Positions 1 to 12,200 are shown, counted from the first letter of the stretch. The stretch: 64,000 nt of DNA from Trichoplax sp. H2 (GCA_003344405.1 NOWV01000019.1:248001-312000); one strand, 5' to 3'. The notes: generated by a model from the letters alone, not told the origin. Program-made: numbers and translations.

Positions 1-487
1 CGATGGCTTGATGGCCGGCCATAAATACGGCAATGGATAAATCGAACGATCCTATGATTTCAGATATTCGTGCATATTGTGTTCTCTTTAATTGCATTCC
101 ACCATATTCTTGCGGAGCTTGCATACCAAGGGCACCAAGCTCCTTCAGTACTTCGATCGATTTCTTGGGCAATTTTTCATCCAGATCACATTGCGATGCA
201 TCATGAACTTCACGGAAATATTTCTCCAAGGGATCAATCATAAGTTTGACTGTGTCTTTGGATTCATCATCGAGTGCATCAGGGTAAGGGAATAGCTGTT
301 GTGTTTTCACATTACCACAGTAAACACCTAAAGCAAATGAAGAATCCATATGATGGATTGCTATTGGCTGATCTGATAGAAGACGTAGACGATTGATTGC
401 CATACCATGACGATGAATTTTAATGCCACTATGACAGTAGCGAAAAATTCTTGACGTTGAATTAATGGTAAATCGCAATTGAGACAT
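1..487 (-). CDS. ACADVL: Very-long-chain acyl-CoA dehydrogenase-like, 5' part
   Basis: Mitochondrial FAD-dependent beta-oxidation enzyme (acyl-CoA to trans-2-enoyl-CoA), truncated by the window edge after about 162 codons. The start is the ATG at 487-485 (MSQLRFTINS). The first ~40 residues are rich in Arg, Ser and His and have no acidic residue, as expected of a mitochondrial targeting peptide. Then come SFALGVYCGN and QLFPYPDAL, which match the SFA-G-F-G and Q-FPYP motifs before the VLCAD/ACAD9 catalytic fold, and the N-terminal helical domain with LKELGALGMQAPQEYGGM and TQYARISEIIG. The frame is open from 487 to 1 without an intron. The TQYAR-EI spacing favours VLCAD over ACAD9, but I cannot exclude ACAD9 from this fragment. 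Confidence 0.88.
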   Translation of the reverse strand, partial: MSQLRFTINSTSRIFRYCHSGIKIHRHGMAINRLRLLSDQPIAIHHMDSSFALGVYCGNVKTQQLFPYPDALDDESKDTVKLMIDPLEKYFREVHDASQCDLDEKLPKKSIEVLKELGALGMQAPQEYGGMQLKRTQYARISEIIGSFDLSIAVFMAGHQAI

Positions 488-2988
488 AATACTATCAAAT
501 AAGATAGAAAGAGGTATCATTAATTACTCAAGAAGCCAATCATTACTTCACAAAACCAATACAATATAATTGGTCATATTTATAGCAGCTTTTAACTTTC
601 CATAATTTACAGTACAGTCATCAGCCGTGTAAAACATGAAGATGACACTATCTTTCCACGTTACTTGATACTCACCATAAGGAATGGAAGTCGCAACGAA
701 GGATAGGAGAAAGATGAAAAGCCAACCGCTAGCGTTCTTGCTCACTTTTGACTACTGTAAAATAGTGTATAAGTTAACATATATATGACATATACACTAC
801 ACGTATGTTACGTTAACTGTTAACTAGTACAGTATCATAAATAAACAAATCCCGCCTTAAATCGCAAAAGGCTAATCGTGGAAGTTGTAGTGCTGCATAC
901 AGTACATACTGTCTGATGTCTACTGTGTACACATCATATGTTATGGAATGTAGGACCATTACTAATTACAATAACTGGTAGCATCCTGCTGGCGGTCTCC
1001 CTTATGTTTATTGTTCATCTACATTTTACTATATTAATTTACACTATATCCTGTATCCGTATAATTATGTTTTTCTTCAGATATGTATTATATTATAATT
1101 GTACAAGATGATGCTGATCATAACGTTAATGCATATTACTCGTTCATCCACAATGTCAAGCAAGATTGCAGACGTTCTTCCTTTAATGATGGCTGATTAG
1201 CATATTGACTTAATCTAGTGCAAACCCTGCTGTGCACAGTAATGTGATCGATGGCAGTCGATAGAATTGCATTTAGGAGATGATTGCAATTAAGCAATGA
1301 GAATACTGTAAATGGTTACCGATGTAAGACAGCATCATCCTGCTAGCACAAGATAATTTCTATCGCACCTCTGTACTAGGAACAAAGTGATATCAAGCGA
1401 CTCTTGTTTACTACAAAAAAAGTCAAGCCCGATGTAAACATCGAGCATACGCCTATATAGTAAATGGCTTCTAGAGTAATTCTTTGTTCGCAAAGATGAT
1501 TGCTGGTTAAAATAAAATCACTTGGTTTATCCTAATAGATGTAGAAATAATCAACGTGTTAATAAATGGCTTCTAGAGCAATTCTTTGCTGCCAAAGATG
1601 ACTACCAGTTAAAATAAAATCACTTGGTTTATCCTAATAGATGTAGAAATAATCAACGTGTTAATGAATGGCTTCTAGAGTAATTCTTTGTTCTCAAAGA
1701 TGACTGGTGGTTAAAATAAAATCGCTTGATTTATCCTAATGGATGTAGAAATAATCAACGTGTTAATGAATGGCTTCTAGAGTAATTCTTCGTTCTCAAA
1801 GACGACTACTAGTTAAAATAAAATCAATTGGTTTACCCTAATAGATGTAGAAACAATCAACGTGTTAATGAATGTTTTCTAAAGTAATTTCTTAGTTGTC
1901 AAAGATGACTACTAGTTAAAATAAAATTACTTGATTTATCCTAACAGATTTAGAAATAATCAATGCGAAGAATTTACAAATGCGGTGACTTTACGCCTTA
2001 AAGTTAAATGAAAAGGCAAATCGCAAAAGAGACAGTTACCAGAAAGTAGCAAAATATCATAAATTAATGCGAAGACTAATGTATATGGAAAGGAATAGAT
2101 TCGAAAAATGGACATGGTTCATAATTTTTTGCATATAGTAACAATGGAACTGACTCATATGAGAGGACTAGTATGCATAATTGCATATGGAGATCTTGAT
2201 TTATAAACAGTTCAATGCACCTATAAAAATTACACATAGCCCTGAGATATGAATTTAGGGCAAACCTTGACTGCATCAATTTTAGACCTTAGTATATTTT
2301 AATTAATTTCTGAAATCAATCCCTTTGCCCAGTTGTCAATTTAATCAAGAGAACGAAAGCGTCCTTTCACTTTATTTAAGGCGATGCAAGTGTCGATAGA
2401 TTATCCTGAACTGCTATCTCTGGTCTAAAAGGCATTTAACCATTTACACAGCTCACTTATCACGAGCCAATTTCGATTCATTGCCTTAAACGCATGGCAT
2501 TAATATGTTATAAATGACGCAAATAGCAGATAAGATAGGACTAGCAAATCTAGCAATAATGATCGACCTGAGTTTCAATACCTTCTAGTGCTCCTACTTT
2601 AGCCATAAATCAACCTTTTTAACGAACCACTCTTGATATTAACCTTCCACTTGAGGGAATAATTATTTTCTAATGTAGTGATCAGCTGATTTCAAAGTGA
2701 GCTTGTCCTCAAACTACGTCAATAAAGGACATTTTGTAATTTAAAACTGTTCGATTCGATATGTAGTTATTTACTTTGTCTAAGAAAAAAGCTTTCGCAG
2801 TCTCATCAAAATAGTTTACTGTAGAAGAGTCATCAACCCCAAGCATGAAAATTGAGACGATAGTAACATATCATAAATAGCTATGATAATATTCATTTTG
2901 GATATTTGAATGCCTAATTCTAGTTTTCCGTAGCAGTTATATTCAATGCACTAGAGTAATATTGCAATCATATTGATACTGAACCAAA
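488..2988. other. Intergenic stretch left of the transposon
   Basis: No gene is supported here apart from the satellite described separately. A 65-codon minus-strand frame (548-745) begins with a signal-peptide-like stretch but contains a strong splice donor and has no downstream exon before the VLCAD start at 487, so it is not called. The rest is AT-rich sequence with short open frames only. The left end of the transposon should lie near the 3' side of this stretch, but I could not pair a terminal inverted repeat with confidence. Confidence 0.6.
1462..1965. repeat. Tandem repeat, five copies of a ~102 bp unit
   Basis: Five head-to-tail copies begin near 1463, 1565, 1667, 1768 and 1870. Each starts with (a/g)aatggcttctagag, carries gttaaaataaaatcactt in the middle and ends with tagaaataatcaacgtgtta. 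Copies 2 to 4 are nearly identical; copy 5 has drifted and the array fades at about 1965. There is no coding frame through the unit. A minisatellite or satellite block is the simplest reading. Confidence 0.92.
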
Positions 2989-5132
2989 ATGCCGGATTCC
3001 TGCTGTGTGATAGGATGCAAAAATAGAAGAATAGGAAATCGTCTGAGTTTTTATCGAATACCGAGAGCATGCACTGCCAAAGAAATTCATCGTCGTCAAC
3101 TTTGGTTAAAAGCAATCAATCGATCCAATTGGTCTACCAAGAAGATTGCTAATGCTCGAATATGTAGCCAACATTTTACTACAGGTTTGTTCTCCCAGTG
3201 GAAATACTACAATATGCTCAACGCTGTACGCTGGAATAATAACCAGTAGGTCTGATCAGTTCTGACCTAATATCCGGTGTTAATTAGGGGTTGCATTATT
3301 TGGTCTTTCTACTATCTTACTAGGCACAGGTTTATCTTGTCCGTATCATGCAGCCTAATTTTAATTGTTGATGATATACAAGGTTATATTGTAAAGGGTA
3401 TCAGAAGATTTCATAACGATATCCTAACCGTATAGACTACAGTTACATGGTCAAACTTGAAGTATCAGCTATACTCGTATAAATAAGAAATTATATCCCA
3501 AATTATATCCCACAATAGTTATGAACACGATAAAGTGGATACATGGATTTTTTGATTACAACTAAACATCACTTTCTATCGTCGCTTAATTTAATACCGT
3601 GTTATCCATGAAATGACTAGCGATTATACTTTTCAACTAAAGATATTTTGCATTATTTCGCCAATTAGATAGTACTATCTCTGCCTAAAGCCATTGAGTA
3701 AGGCAAATAACACCCTATAATATGAATTATTATAACATTCAATCTAATTCTCATTTTGAATCTAATTTATTGCTAGGGAAGAGATCAGATAATCCCGATC
3801 ATCCAGATTATATTCCATCTATTTTTACATCTAATAAAGAGTTGAATATGACCGATCATCAGGAGATTCGTCAATCTGGAGGACTGACTGCTAATTCATC
3901 AATCAATCTTGGCAAAGAAACTCACTCCGAGGTTGGAAATAGAGTAATAAAGATAATAAAAATTATTGACTTTCAAGCTGGAGTACCACAGCAGCAATAC
4001 CATAGTAGACAAATCGGTGATTGATCTTTCTTACTTTGACTACTTTAATCCAATTGTTACATTTCCACTCCCATAAATAATGTCATTAATTTTCTTAGGT
4101 ATGCAAACGGAAAATAAAATATCTCTTTCTGTAGGAGTACAAACGCAAGACACTGATGGAGAATTGGAAACAAACTTAAAGCAAGCATATATAGAATTAA
4201 ATAACAAAAACGTAATAATAAGTGAACTACGACATGAAATTTTTGAATTAAACAGGAAATCAATCTTCTCTTGGCATTCAGTTAAATATAATTTTAAACT
4301 GTTTCGATTTCTGACTGGTTTACCCACAATTGAATCTTTTAATTGGCTGTTAGGGTTAGTTAGTAACCATGCTAAGATCATAAGAAAGACTCTAAGTTCC
4401 GAAGATCATTTATTAGCGGTATTAATGAAGCTAAAATTAGGTCTTACGAATGCTGATATTGCCTATCGTTTTGCAATTGAACCAGTATCTATTTCCTACA
4501 TTTACAATCATTGGCTTCCTAAGTTAGCAACTGCTGTTGGTCAATTAATTATCTGGCCAAATAAGGAAGCAATTGAAGAAAATATGCCAGCTTGCTTTAA
4601 ACGGAATTTTCCAAACTGTGTCGCGGTTATCGACTGTACAGATATTGCAATTGAAAGACCGAGTAACTTATCGGCTAAAGCTCAGACTTGGTCAAGCTAT
4701 CGGCATTCGAATACAATAAAATATTTAATCGGTATCACTCCGGCAGGAGCAGTTAGTTTTTTATCGTCAGGTTGGGGTGGTAAAGTATCCGATAATGAAA
4801 TTACATTACGATCTGGATTTCTGGAAAAATTAAATCAAAACGATGTTATCCTTGCTGACAAGGGATTCTTAGTGAAGAAAGAATTGGCTTTAAGAGGCGC
4901 TATATTAAAAATTCCTTCCTGCATAAGAGGTAAAAAGCAATTACCAGCAAGAGAAGTTGATCAGTCAAGGGAATTGTGCCATGTTAGAATTCATATTGAG
5001 CGTGTTATTGGTCGACTTAAAAGATTTAAACTGTTACAGACTACAATACCTATATCACAAGTGCAGTTATTAGATCATGTTATGATTGCTGTCGCAGGAA
5101 TAGTCAACATGAACCGCAGCATTATTACCTAG
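2989..5132 (+). CDS. THAP-domain DDE transposase, 3 exons, intact
   Basis: Transposase of the element, predicted to bind its ends and cut DNA in the nucleus. Exons are 2989-3184, 3777-4016 and 4099-5132; phases close (1, 1) and the spliced frame is 489 codons plus stop. Residues 1-82 form a THAP zinc finger: C5/C6, C10, C59-x2-H62, with P25, W39, F63 and the closing PDYIPSIF. Residues about 150-200 look coiled-coil. Around 205-235 is the helix-turn-helix (FLTGLPTIESFNWLL). The DDE_4 nuclease fold follows with D324 (AVIDCTDIAIERP), D399 (ILADKGF) and E446 (HIERVIGRLKRF). No frameshift or stop is seen, so it could be active or domesticated. The second intron is 82 bp. The upstream ATG gives the complete THAP motif, which fixes the start. 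Confidence 0.9.
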
Positions 5133-5469
5133 ATATATACATTGATATCTATTCCATTAATGGAGTCGAATTCTTAAGCACTCTTACTTTTTACTGCAGT
5201 AAAGATTATGTATCACACGATATGAATTTTATTAACCAACTTTTTGGCAATGAATTAATTAAGCGAAATACGCATGTAGCTATTAATATAATATAGAACG
5301 AGATGCCAGCATAACCAATATATATAAATCGGTGCTAACGTATTTATCTGGAAAAGTATGTATGAAGTGAGGAGGTAGCAATAAATAACAATCATAATCA
5401 GAGATAACATTGAACAATTAATAAATTCTTATAGGAAAGAGAAATTTAATATTTTATAGTAGGGTACAC
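5133..5469. other. Spacer 3' of the transposase
   Basis: No coding potential is seen. Several AATAAA-like hexamers near 5375-5420 could end the transposase transcript. The region leads into the degenerate copies of the YqaJ 3' end. Confidence 0.5.
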
Positions 5470-6240
5470 ATGAAGTTGATAACCAAGGTAACAAACACTT
5501 CTTTAATTAACAAGATTTTCTTACTTGTTTCTATTGAACCTTTTTTGGTAAAATAGCACTCTTTATTTACCTGATTTAAAATTATTGCAGGCATTAGCTT
5601 TTCAAGTAAAGTTCTTATTTCTTTAAATACTTATTCGACGGATTTTGCTCTCCAATATTGGCATCTTGAGTCCATATGAAAATAGTTGAAATAATTAGAC
5701 CCATCCACAAACTAGCAGTCATATTTGAATTGGATGTATTTGAAGGTTGATATTCAAAATTACGAACAACTACTCAGGAATCAGGGATTTTCTTTCTTGC
5801 TTTAGACTTGTAATTTCTGATAAAATAGCATTCTTAAATAATAGATTTAAATTACTGTAAGTCATGACTTTTCAATAAAGTTATCACTACTGCAAACCTT
5901 AATATTATTCCTCCAGCATTAATATTTTATATTCGTATGAAATAAATGATAATAGTTTAATTTGTAACAGTTAAAGGTAATCCTTTAGCTTGAAGATAGA
6001 TAAAGAAGGTAGCGAACACTTGTTTAATTAAGAGGATTTCCTATCTTGCTTTCGACTTACGATTTCTGGTAAAATAGCATTCTTAAACACTTGATTTAAA
6101 CTAGGTAATAACTTTTCAATAAATCCATCGTTCCTCCAAACTCTTATTATAATTTTATCTCCAGCATTGTTACCTTGTGTCCATATGAAAAAATCACAAT
6201 AGTCCAACTCGCAAACTAACAGCAATCCTTGAACTTGATA
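5470..6240 (-). repeat. Three tandem copies of the YqaJ-gene 3' end (two decayed)
   Basis: The last ~250 bp of the YqaJ gene (about 5985-6240) are present again at about 5735-5965 and 5470-5730, in the same orientation and order. Shared landmarks are the g/caagattttc-tt-cttg block, ggtaaaatagca(c/t)tctt, tgatttaaa, cttttcaa-taaa and tccatatgaaaa. The two outer copies are riddled with substitutions and indels and carry no open frame. The copies differ enough from one another that the duplication is old. Confidence 0.72.
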
Positions 6241-9200
6241 AAAATATGGATGATTCTCTTTCAGTAACTTGCTTTCGGATATTGGGCAATCTTTATCCTT
6301 ATACCAATTAGTTAAGCCTTCCTTATATTTATAAGGGCAGATAACTTCTAAAGCACCTTTACCATGACATTCGCAATGGATAATACCATCTGGTGAGGCT
6401 GCAAATTGAGGAAATTTAGAATTGATGTGTAGACCTGTCGCTTTGAGCGTAAAATTGCCATGATTTTTACGCATGGTAACTAGGTAACAATTTAACGCGC
6501 TGTCTGTCATTTGCTTACTGTAAATAACTGCTGCATCATCATATTCGAGCTTATACTGCATTATACATTTAATTAAAGCTCTATTTGGATTATTTATGGA
6601 ATGAGCAATGCGATGAAACATGGAAGCGATAATTCGACCAGCACAGTGAACCTTCCACAAAGGTGATCGCTTGGGGAAGACTGTTACTGCGCATAGCTTA
6701 TCATAAGAATTTTGCGTATATAATTTTTTATATTCTTCAAAAGCATGATAGCTTATTGTTCGAAGATCTCGAGAGTTTAATTTTGCTTTTTCTGGATCGT
6801 ATAAACTTGTTATCGGCCTTGGAATAGAGCTCCAGTCATGCTGGATAATTCGCTTACCTTGCGATCCATTAGGAATGCCAAAATGGACTCTATTCGTCGT
6901 AAAACTTGTAAAAATAGCAGCATTTGGAGCAGCTACTTTTAAAGCGGTTAGCTGGATTTCTGATATACCTGCTGCACCAGCTGTTGGATCTGCGTAGCTA
7001 ATATTCATTTTCGTATCTTTAACACCATCTGTATGGGTGCTGTAAGGTAGTAAATCGCTACGCTTAGGTCTCTTAAAGCAAATCTTTTTGAGAGGTCGTG
7101 GCGATGTATGCGTTTTAGATTGATTCCAGGTACTTAATTTGCTCGACGATGTAGTTGTATGAAGTTCCAACTGAAAGTATGCTAGTAATTTGAATAAGAC
7201 AGCGGCTACATGATCACATGCAGACCCTAAGCTGTTTATACAAAAAGGTAAGAATTTCAATTTTTTGGTTTAGTTCTCAACAAGGATTTACTTATCGTCG
7301 TTACATTATATCGCAAAGAATATGGGAGAGATCAATCGGAGCATGGCTATTAACTAATTTTTTCAGCTATTTAACAGTAGCTAAAGCAATTATAAAGAAT
7401 TATTTTAATATAATATGCTAAAGCTTGTATATTATAGTTTTGTGATGATGTTAGGGTCCGTGAAATTTGTATAGTTTATCGTGAAGTAATCGAGGTAAAA
7501 AAATGATATAATTATATCTTTCTAATTATGCTAGGTTGACATATCAAAATTTTACTGTTTATAATTTATAAATGAGATCTGGCGTGGTTTAAAACCTAAA
7601 AATAAGGAATATTGGCGTGACTAAAACTACAATTTAGTTGAAATTTTAATATTAATCTAGGTATCGTCCGCAGCTTTCTTCTTCTTAGAGATTAGAATGT
7701 CTCAATATCGTCTACAGTACTAGACAAAATGACTTCATTGCATGGTAACTAGTACAAGTTTGCACCAACTGAAGATATTTTAACTTGAAATTTATTCTAA
7801 TCGCCGTATATTAATTAATTACTGACATAGCTCATGTTTTTAGTTACCCAATTTTTAGACGGATAAAAATTTATCCTTTCAGATAAAGACTTAAGACCTT
7901 TTTAGATAATATGCACGGAAGTAAAGCATTACCATTCTGCAACTAGATGGACGCATATTTACATGATGAATATTTACTTGTCAATGGAATTCGATCCGAT
8001 CTGGGATCGTCAAGGACTAAATTATGTAAAAGTCTCCTATATTATTCTCCAGAAATATCATCGATATCTACGAAACAAGTGATTTACAGTATAGTTTATT
8101 CACTGTCATCACTAGTCGAAATATTGAATATATCTAGAAAACAGTATTCTTGCTCATTTAAATAATTCTAAAATGGAACTAATCACTGCAGCTAATAATT
8201 AATTTGATTGTCGCTAATAGTGCAATGATTGAAAATGATCTTCATTTAGATCATAAATTGAGTGAGAAATTATTCTATACCACAGTTGTCCATAGATTTA
8301 GTTAGTAATGACTGTAAGGTGGTAGCAATTGGACTAGATAAGCAGCATGTATACGGCTAATTTAGTTTAATTTCGAGTCTTTTGAAAAGGGGTTTTAAGC
8401 TTATGTCGTCACATGTTCTGGAATACAACAGACATACGATGCTGTAGGTACTGCAGTATCTACTGTCATAAATAAAGACAGAATTTATAAGTAGCGCAAA
8501 CTAAGCATTTCCGACTCTGTAATAGCTTTTGAAATGAAAATTGTTTGATATTCCTAACTTTGCAAACTTTCTCGGCAGAAAGAGATAAAAATCGACTAGC
8601 AAAATTTCAATCACATTACACCTATACCTAATGTCTATTTCGAAGCACTTATTAGTATGTAGATAGTAAAACCTGATATAATTACTTACCCGGATTTACA
8701 AGTACAATTTGCAGTTAATATTGATCCTGATTTTTTGTTAGTACATATCCAGGCGTGGTAGAATTCTGCTTTTTTACCTTGCAGTGTACTGGACAGAATC
8801 TTTTTATTGATTTAAACAAATTGATGAAATTATTTATACAAAGTAAAGTAGTATGCGTAAGCCAGGACAAAAAAGAAAACATTATACGTTAGTACCTTTG
8901 ATTTCACAAAGCAGAATTGACATTCTACTTCGATGTCATGGTAATAGATGTCCTGTACATGTCCACAAAGGAAGTAACTATACGCTTTTAGAGATTTGTA
9001 TGCTTTGACAGTATCTTGCGTAAATTCACTTGTAGTATCTACAAGGTATTTATAGATATCAAGCCATGCTACATTAGGTAGCAGGTTGATATCGCGTTTC
9101 CAATTCTTTAAGGTAAAAGGATCAGGCAGACGTTCCTCCTTACTTGGAGTTAATTTCCGATCATATTGAAACTGTTGACTTATGTCCAAGGATTGATAAT

Positions 9201-9243
9201 AAGAAGATAAGTTAGAGGTAGCTACATCGATAGTACCTGCCAT
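6028..9243 (-). pseudogene. SWIM/YqaJ nuclease gene of the transposon, probably broken
   Basis: Second gene of the element. First exon 9243-8896 (116 codons): motifs PNVAWLDIYKYLVDT, AYKSLKAYSYFLCGHVQD and FCFVKSK are the usual N-terminal block of SWIM-YqaJ proteins. Last exon 7231-6028: it opens with the second half of a SWIM zinc finger (SACDHVAAVLFKL), then a linker, then a YqaJ-type PD-(D/E)xK domain with AASPDG and LEVICPYK. Faults: the exon between them, expected to supply the CxC half of the SWIM finger, is found only as a start (acceptor before 7595, VLNHARSHL, then a stop). The ExK lysine is Ile (codon at 6342-6340). Either the gene is dead or an exon lies where I cannot see it. The final frame itself is open for about 400 codons. 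Confidence 0.7.
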
Positions 9244-12200
9244 TATAGTATTGATTTGAGAAATGGGAAAGTATCTTGGCCACGTAATAGTAAATGTAAA
9301 ACACGACCTTGATATTGTACACGCATCAGTACTTTTGCCCTATCCGAATGAAATTATTTTGCTGAGATATTAGCTTTTAACGCATTCATATTCCTGCGAT
9401 TTGCAATTGTTATTTGTTAATTATTGATTTCATTTAATCTTAATATAATTAGATGGGAAAATTTTGCGATAAACGCGGTTACTCATTAGTTAGTGATTGT
9501 ATACTAGTCACATGCACTGTAACAAGTATTGGAATATAGAAAGTTGCCAGAATTTAAAACCGCAATATTTTTTTGAGCAGACTTTATTATCAATATCATT
9601 ACAGTAATGTCCTCCCCTGAGCCATGCCAGGTTCAATTCGATTTTATTGTGACATTGCTACTCTATTCGGAATGGTGCAAAGTCAACTAGCTGCAAGTAA
9701 ATCATAATTAATTAGTCCTTAATCACATCATCCACTGTATTTCTAATTAATTCTTTATAGATAGTCTACAAAATGGAAAAAAATTGTAGAAGAGATTCAT
9801 CCAGTTTTGCAATAAAATGTAGCCATGTAAAATTCCGGTTAATAGTGATTTTACACGTTTGAGCTCGATTCACCAAACAGCGACATAAAGTAGAAGTTTA
9901 CCTCTAGGCATATTTTATTATCTTATACTATTTCTCCCTAAATAGAAATAGAGAGATCGATCAAGTTTGTAAGGATGTACTATAATATTTCCCTTTTTGT
10001 TTTTGTATATAAGTGATAAATTTACGTTCGCTTGAAATATTAGCAAGATTACGCGTATGAGCCTATGAGGTCTAATCATATTGGGAATTTCAATCTCATA
10101 TGTTTAACTTTTGTCTGTTGCCTTCCTATTAACTTGGAAAATGATCCATCTAAAGATATCGTTCTCTTTTCCTGTCATTGTCCATAAGCAAACTGTACGA
10201 ATAAATTAATACGAGTTTAAAATACAGTTATATTATGATTTCTAACTCGCTAATTGAGAATAATAAAATTATTAATATAGAGAGAGTGGCACTTGTATTG
10301 GGTTCTATTGGTTCTTTATTAATTAATTATCAACGTATTCACAGATTTTATATGAACTGGTCAATTAAGTGATTGATGTTTACAGCGTTGTAATAAAGTT
10401 CTAAGATTTGTTACCCGAATAGTTACTTGGGGCTGGAGATAATACATTGGTTTATTAATTAATGTGGAACTACAACAGTGATCTGTTATAATTACTAAAT
10501 TAGCGACAATAAATAATAAGGATTTTAAAATGTTATTGGTTTTAATTTAGTAATTTACAGTACAGTATATCTAGATTGGTGCAGTTTATCACCTGTATTC
10601 ATGTCATGGCTAAGGGTTGAGATACACTTACGAGTGTTCCAGCGCTTCAATAAATATTCAATATCAAACGGAAATGCAAACTAGAACAGATCTCTACCTC
10701 AGAAATTATATCAGTGATTGAGCTATTCGACTTTGATCGCATGAGGTTTAATAAGAGTTATTAGAAGAAAATGGACGACTATTTCACTATGCTTTAACCT
10801 ATGCGCTCCTCATACATTAAACTACTTTACTGCCTGTGTTACGTATTCCGCCTATTGCCTTCTACATACATCTCGAATACTAGTGCATAAAAATGAGGGC
10901 AAAGCTTGTTACTGAGAGCTATTAATCCACAGTTGCAGCGTTGTATTTTATCTAACCTGAAATTGATTAATAACTCCTTCTACCTAATTTGGTTATAATT
11001 TTGTACCTTAGTGAATTACTTACAACGTACATCGCGATATCAGAGTTGTTGAAGTAAACCTCTTTGATTTGAACTATGGTGCGTAGTGTAGTCCACGCTG
11101 TAGTTATCGTAATGCTATTCCTGGATATTATATCATTCTCCTATTAGCTATGATTCTAATTATCTTATTGTTAATTTAATAAATTCATTCATTCATTGAG
11201 TACCGTAATTAGTAATCCGAAGGATAGGAGAAAATGAAATTATTTTTCTTATCCGTTTGTAAAACGCAACAATTCTAATTTTCGTGCCTCGTTCATGAAG
11301 TTGTTCAACTGCTAACTGCAATTATTAAAATAAACAATGATCATCCTGTCATTTATTGATGGAATATTGTATAGAACTTCTCCTTTCCCTTAGTGTTGTA
11401 ATTTAGTATTTGCAATCTGTTTTATGCAGTCAAGAACAGAAAGTTGCTAGTACTTGTATGGTACTACCGTGGTGTAAAAGGATTTAGCTTTGCTGTCCTC
11501 TCCGCAGTACCTTTCTAAGGCTTTTTATGTTGACCAGTTTGAGTGAATTATTCAGTTCAATAAGCTGTAAAATATGATGATCGTGTAAACCAACAGGTAT
11601 GGAGCAGAAGGAAATACAGTACTATGCTACCATCGACAACTAAATTGCATCTGGATGTCCATGGTACTACCCGTTGGTTCCGTCGTTCGTTATCTGAGTA
11701 ACTGTACAGAGCAGCAATTGGATTGTATCCATTAGTGGATTATGTTGATCTGCTGTTGGTGGACGATGAGTATCCAATAGGCGGATATGATATAGTTATT
11801 GCTGTCAGTGAATTCTGTATTGATGAAGTCAATAACCTGTAAGTTCATGTTTACCGGGTAAAGGGTATCGTGAAAAGTAGCGCTTTCCTCTCCAACTACT
11901 CTGCCACCCAAAGTATTGTGTCGATTCGACGTTGGAGTAGATTATAATGATTCACTGTCTATGTTTAACCGTAAATCATTCTCTCCGTATCTCACTTAGT
12001 GGCTTGACCTAGCATTTTTTACTTTTAGTACAGTTGTCTCTATACTGCCTTACAGCTCTGCCTGTTTATTAGGCTACAGTCCCTTTGTAACTTACTGCTA
12101 CTATGTATAACATATCCATATCGCTGAAAGTAATCTATAGGTTCAAAAATTCTGATGGTCTATCAGCATCACTATGAAGAAAAGGAACAATTATCCCTAT

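Larger units (their letters stand above)
2989..9243. mobile_element. ISL2EU/IS4EU-like DNA transposon with two convergent genes
   Basis: The span contains a THAP-HTH-DDE transposase on the plus strand (2989-5132) and, facing it, a SWIM/YqaJ nuclease gene on the minus strand (6028-9243). This pairing is known for the ISL2EU (IS4EU) superfamily of eukaryotic cut-and-paste elements. The given limits are coding limits; the real ends lie outside them. I looked at about 2.3-2.99 kb and 9.24-9.6 kb for matching inverted repeats and found none I trust. Classification rests on gene content and the DDE_4-type transposase. Confidence 0.75.

Noticed and set aside
548-745. Minus-strand 65-codon frame with a signal-peptide-like start
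   Set aside because: It contains a strong donor (G|GTGAGT) and there is no room for further exons before the VLCAD start codon at 487; no family resemblance.
1462-1965. CRISPR-like array
   Set aside because: Repeats are long and contiguous with no unique spacers, and the genome is clearly eukaryotic.
7947-8165. Plus-strand 72-codon frame inside the YqaJ gene span
   Set aside because: Opposite strand to the transposon gene, no motif, no splice partners; likely chance.
2300-9600. Terminal inverted repeats for the transposon (for example ttgcccta near 2250-2265 and 9335-9372)
   Set aside because: Matches are under 10 bases and not placed symmetrically; not better than chance by eye.
11708-11842. 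Open stretch with VDYVDLLLVDDEYPIGGYD
   Set aside because: No ATG, no convincing acceptor or downstream exon; too little to call a gene or gene fragment.
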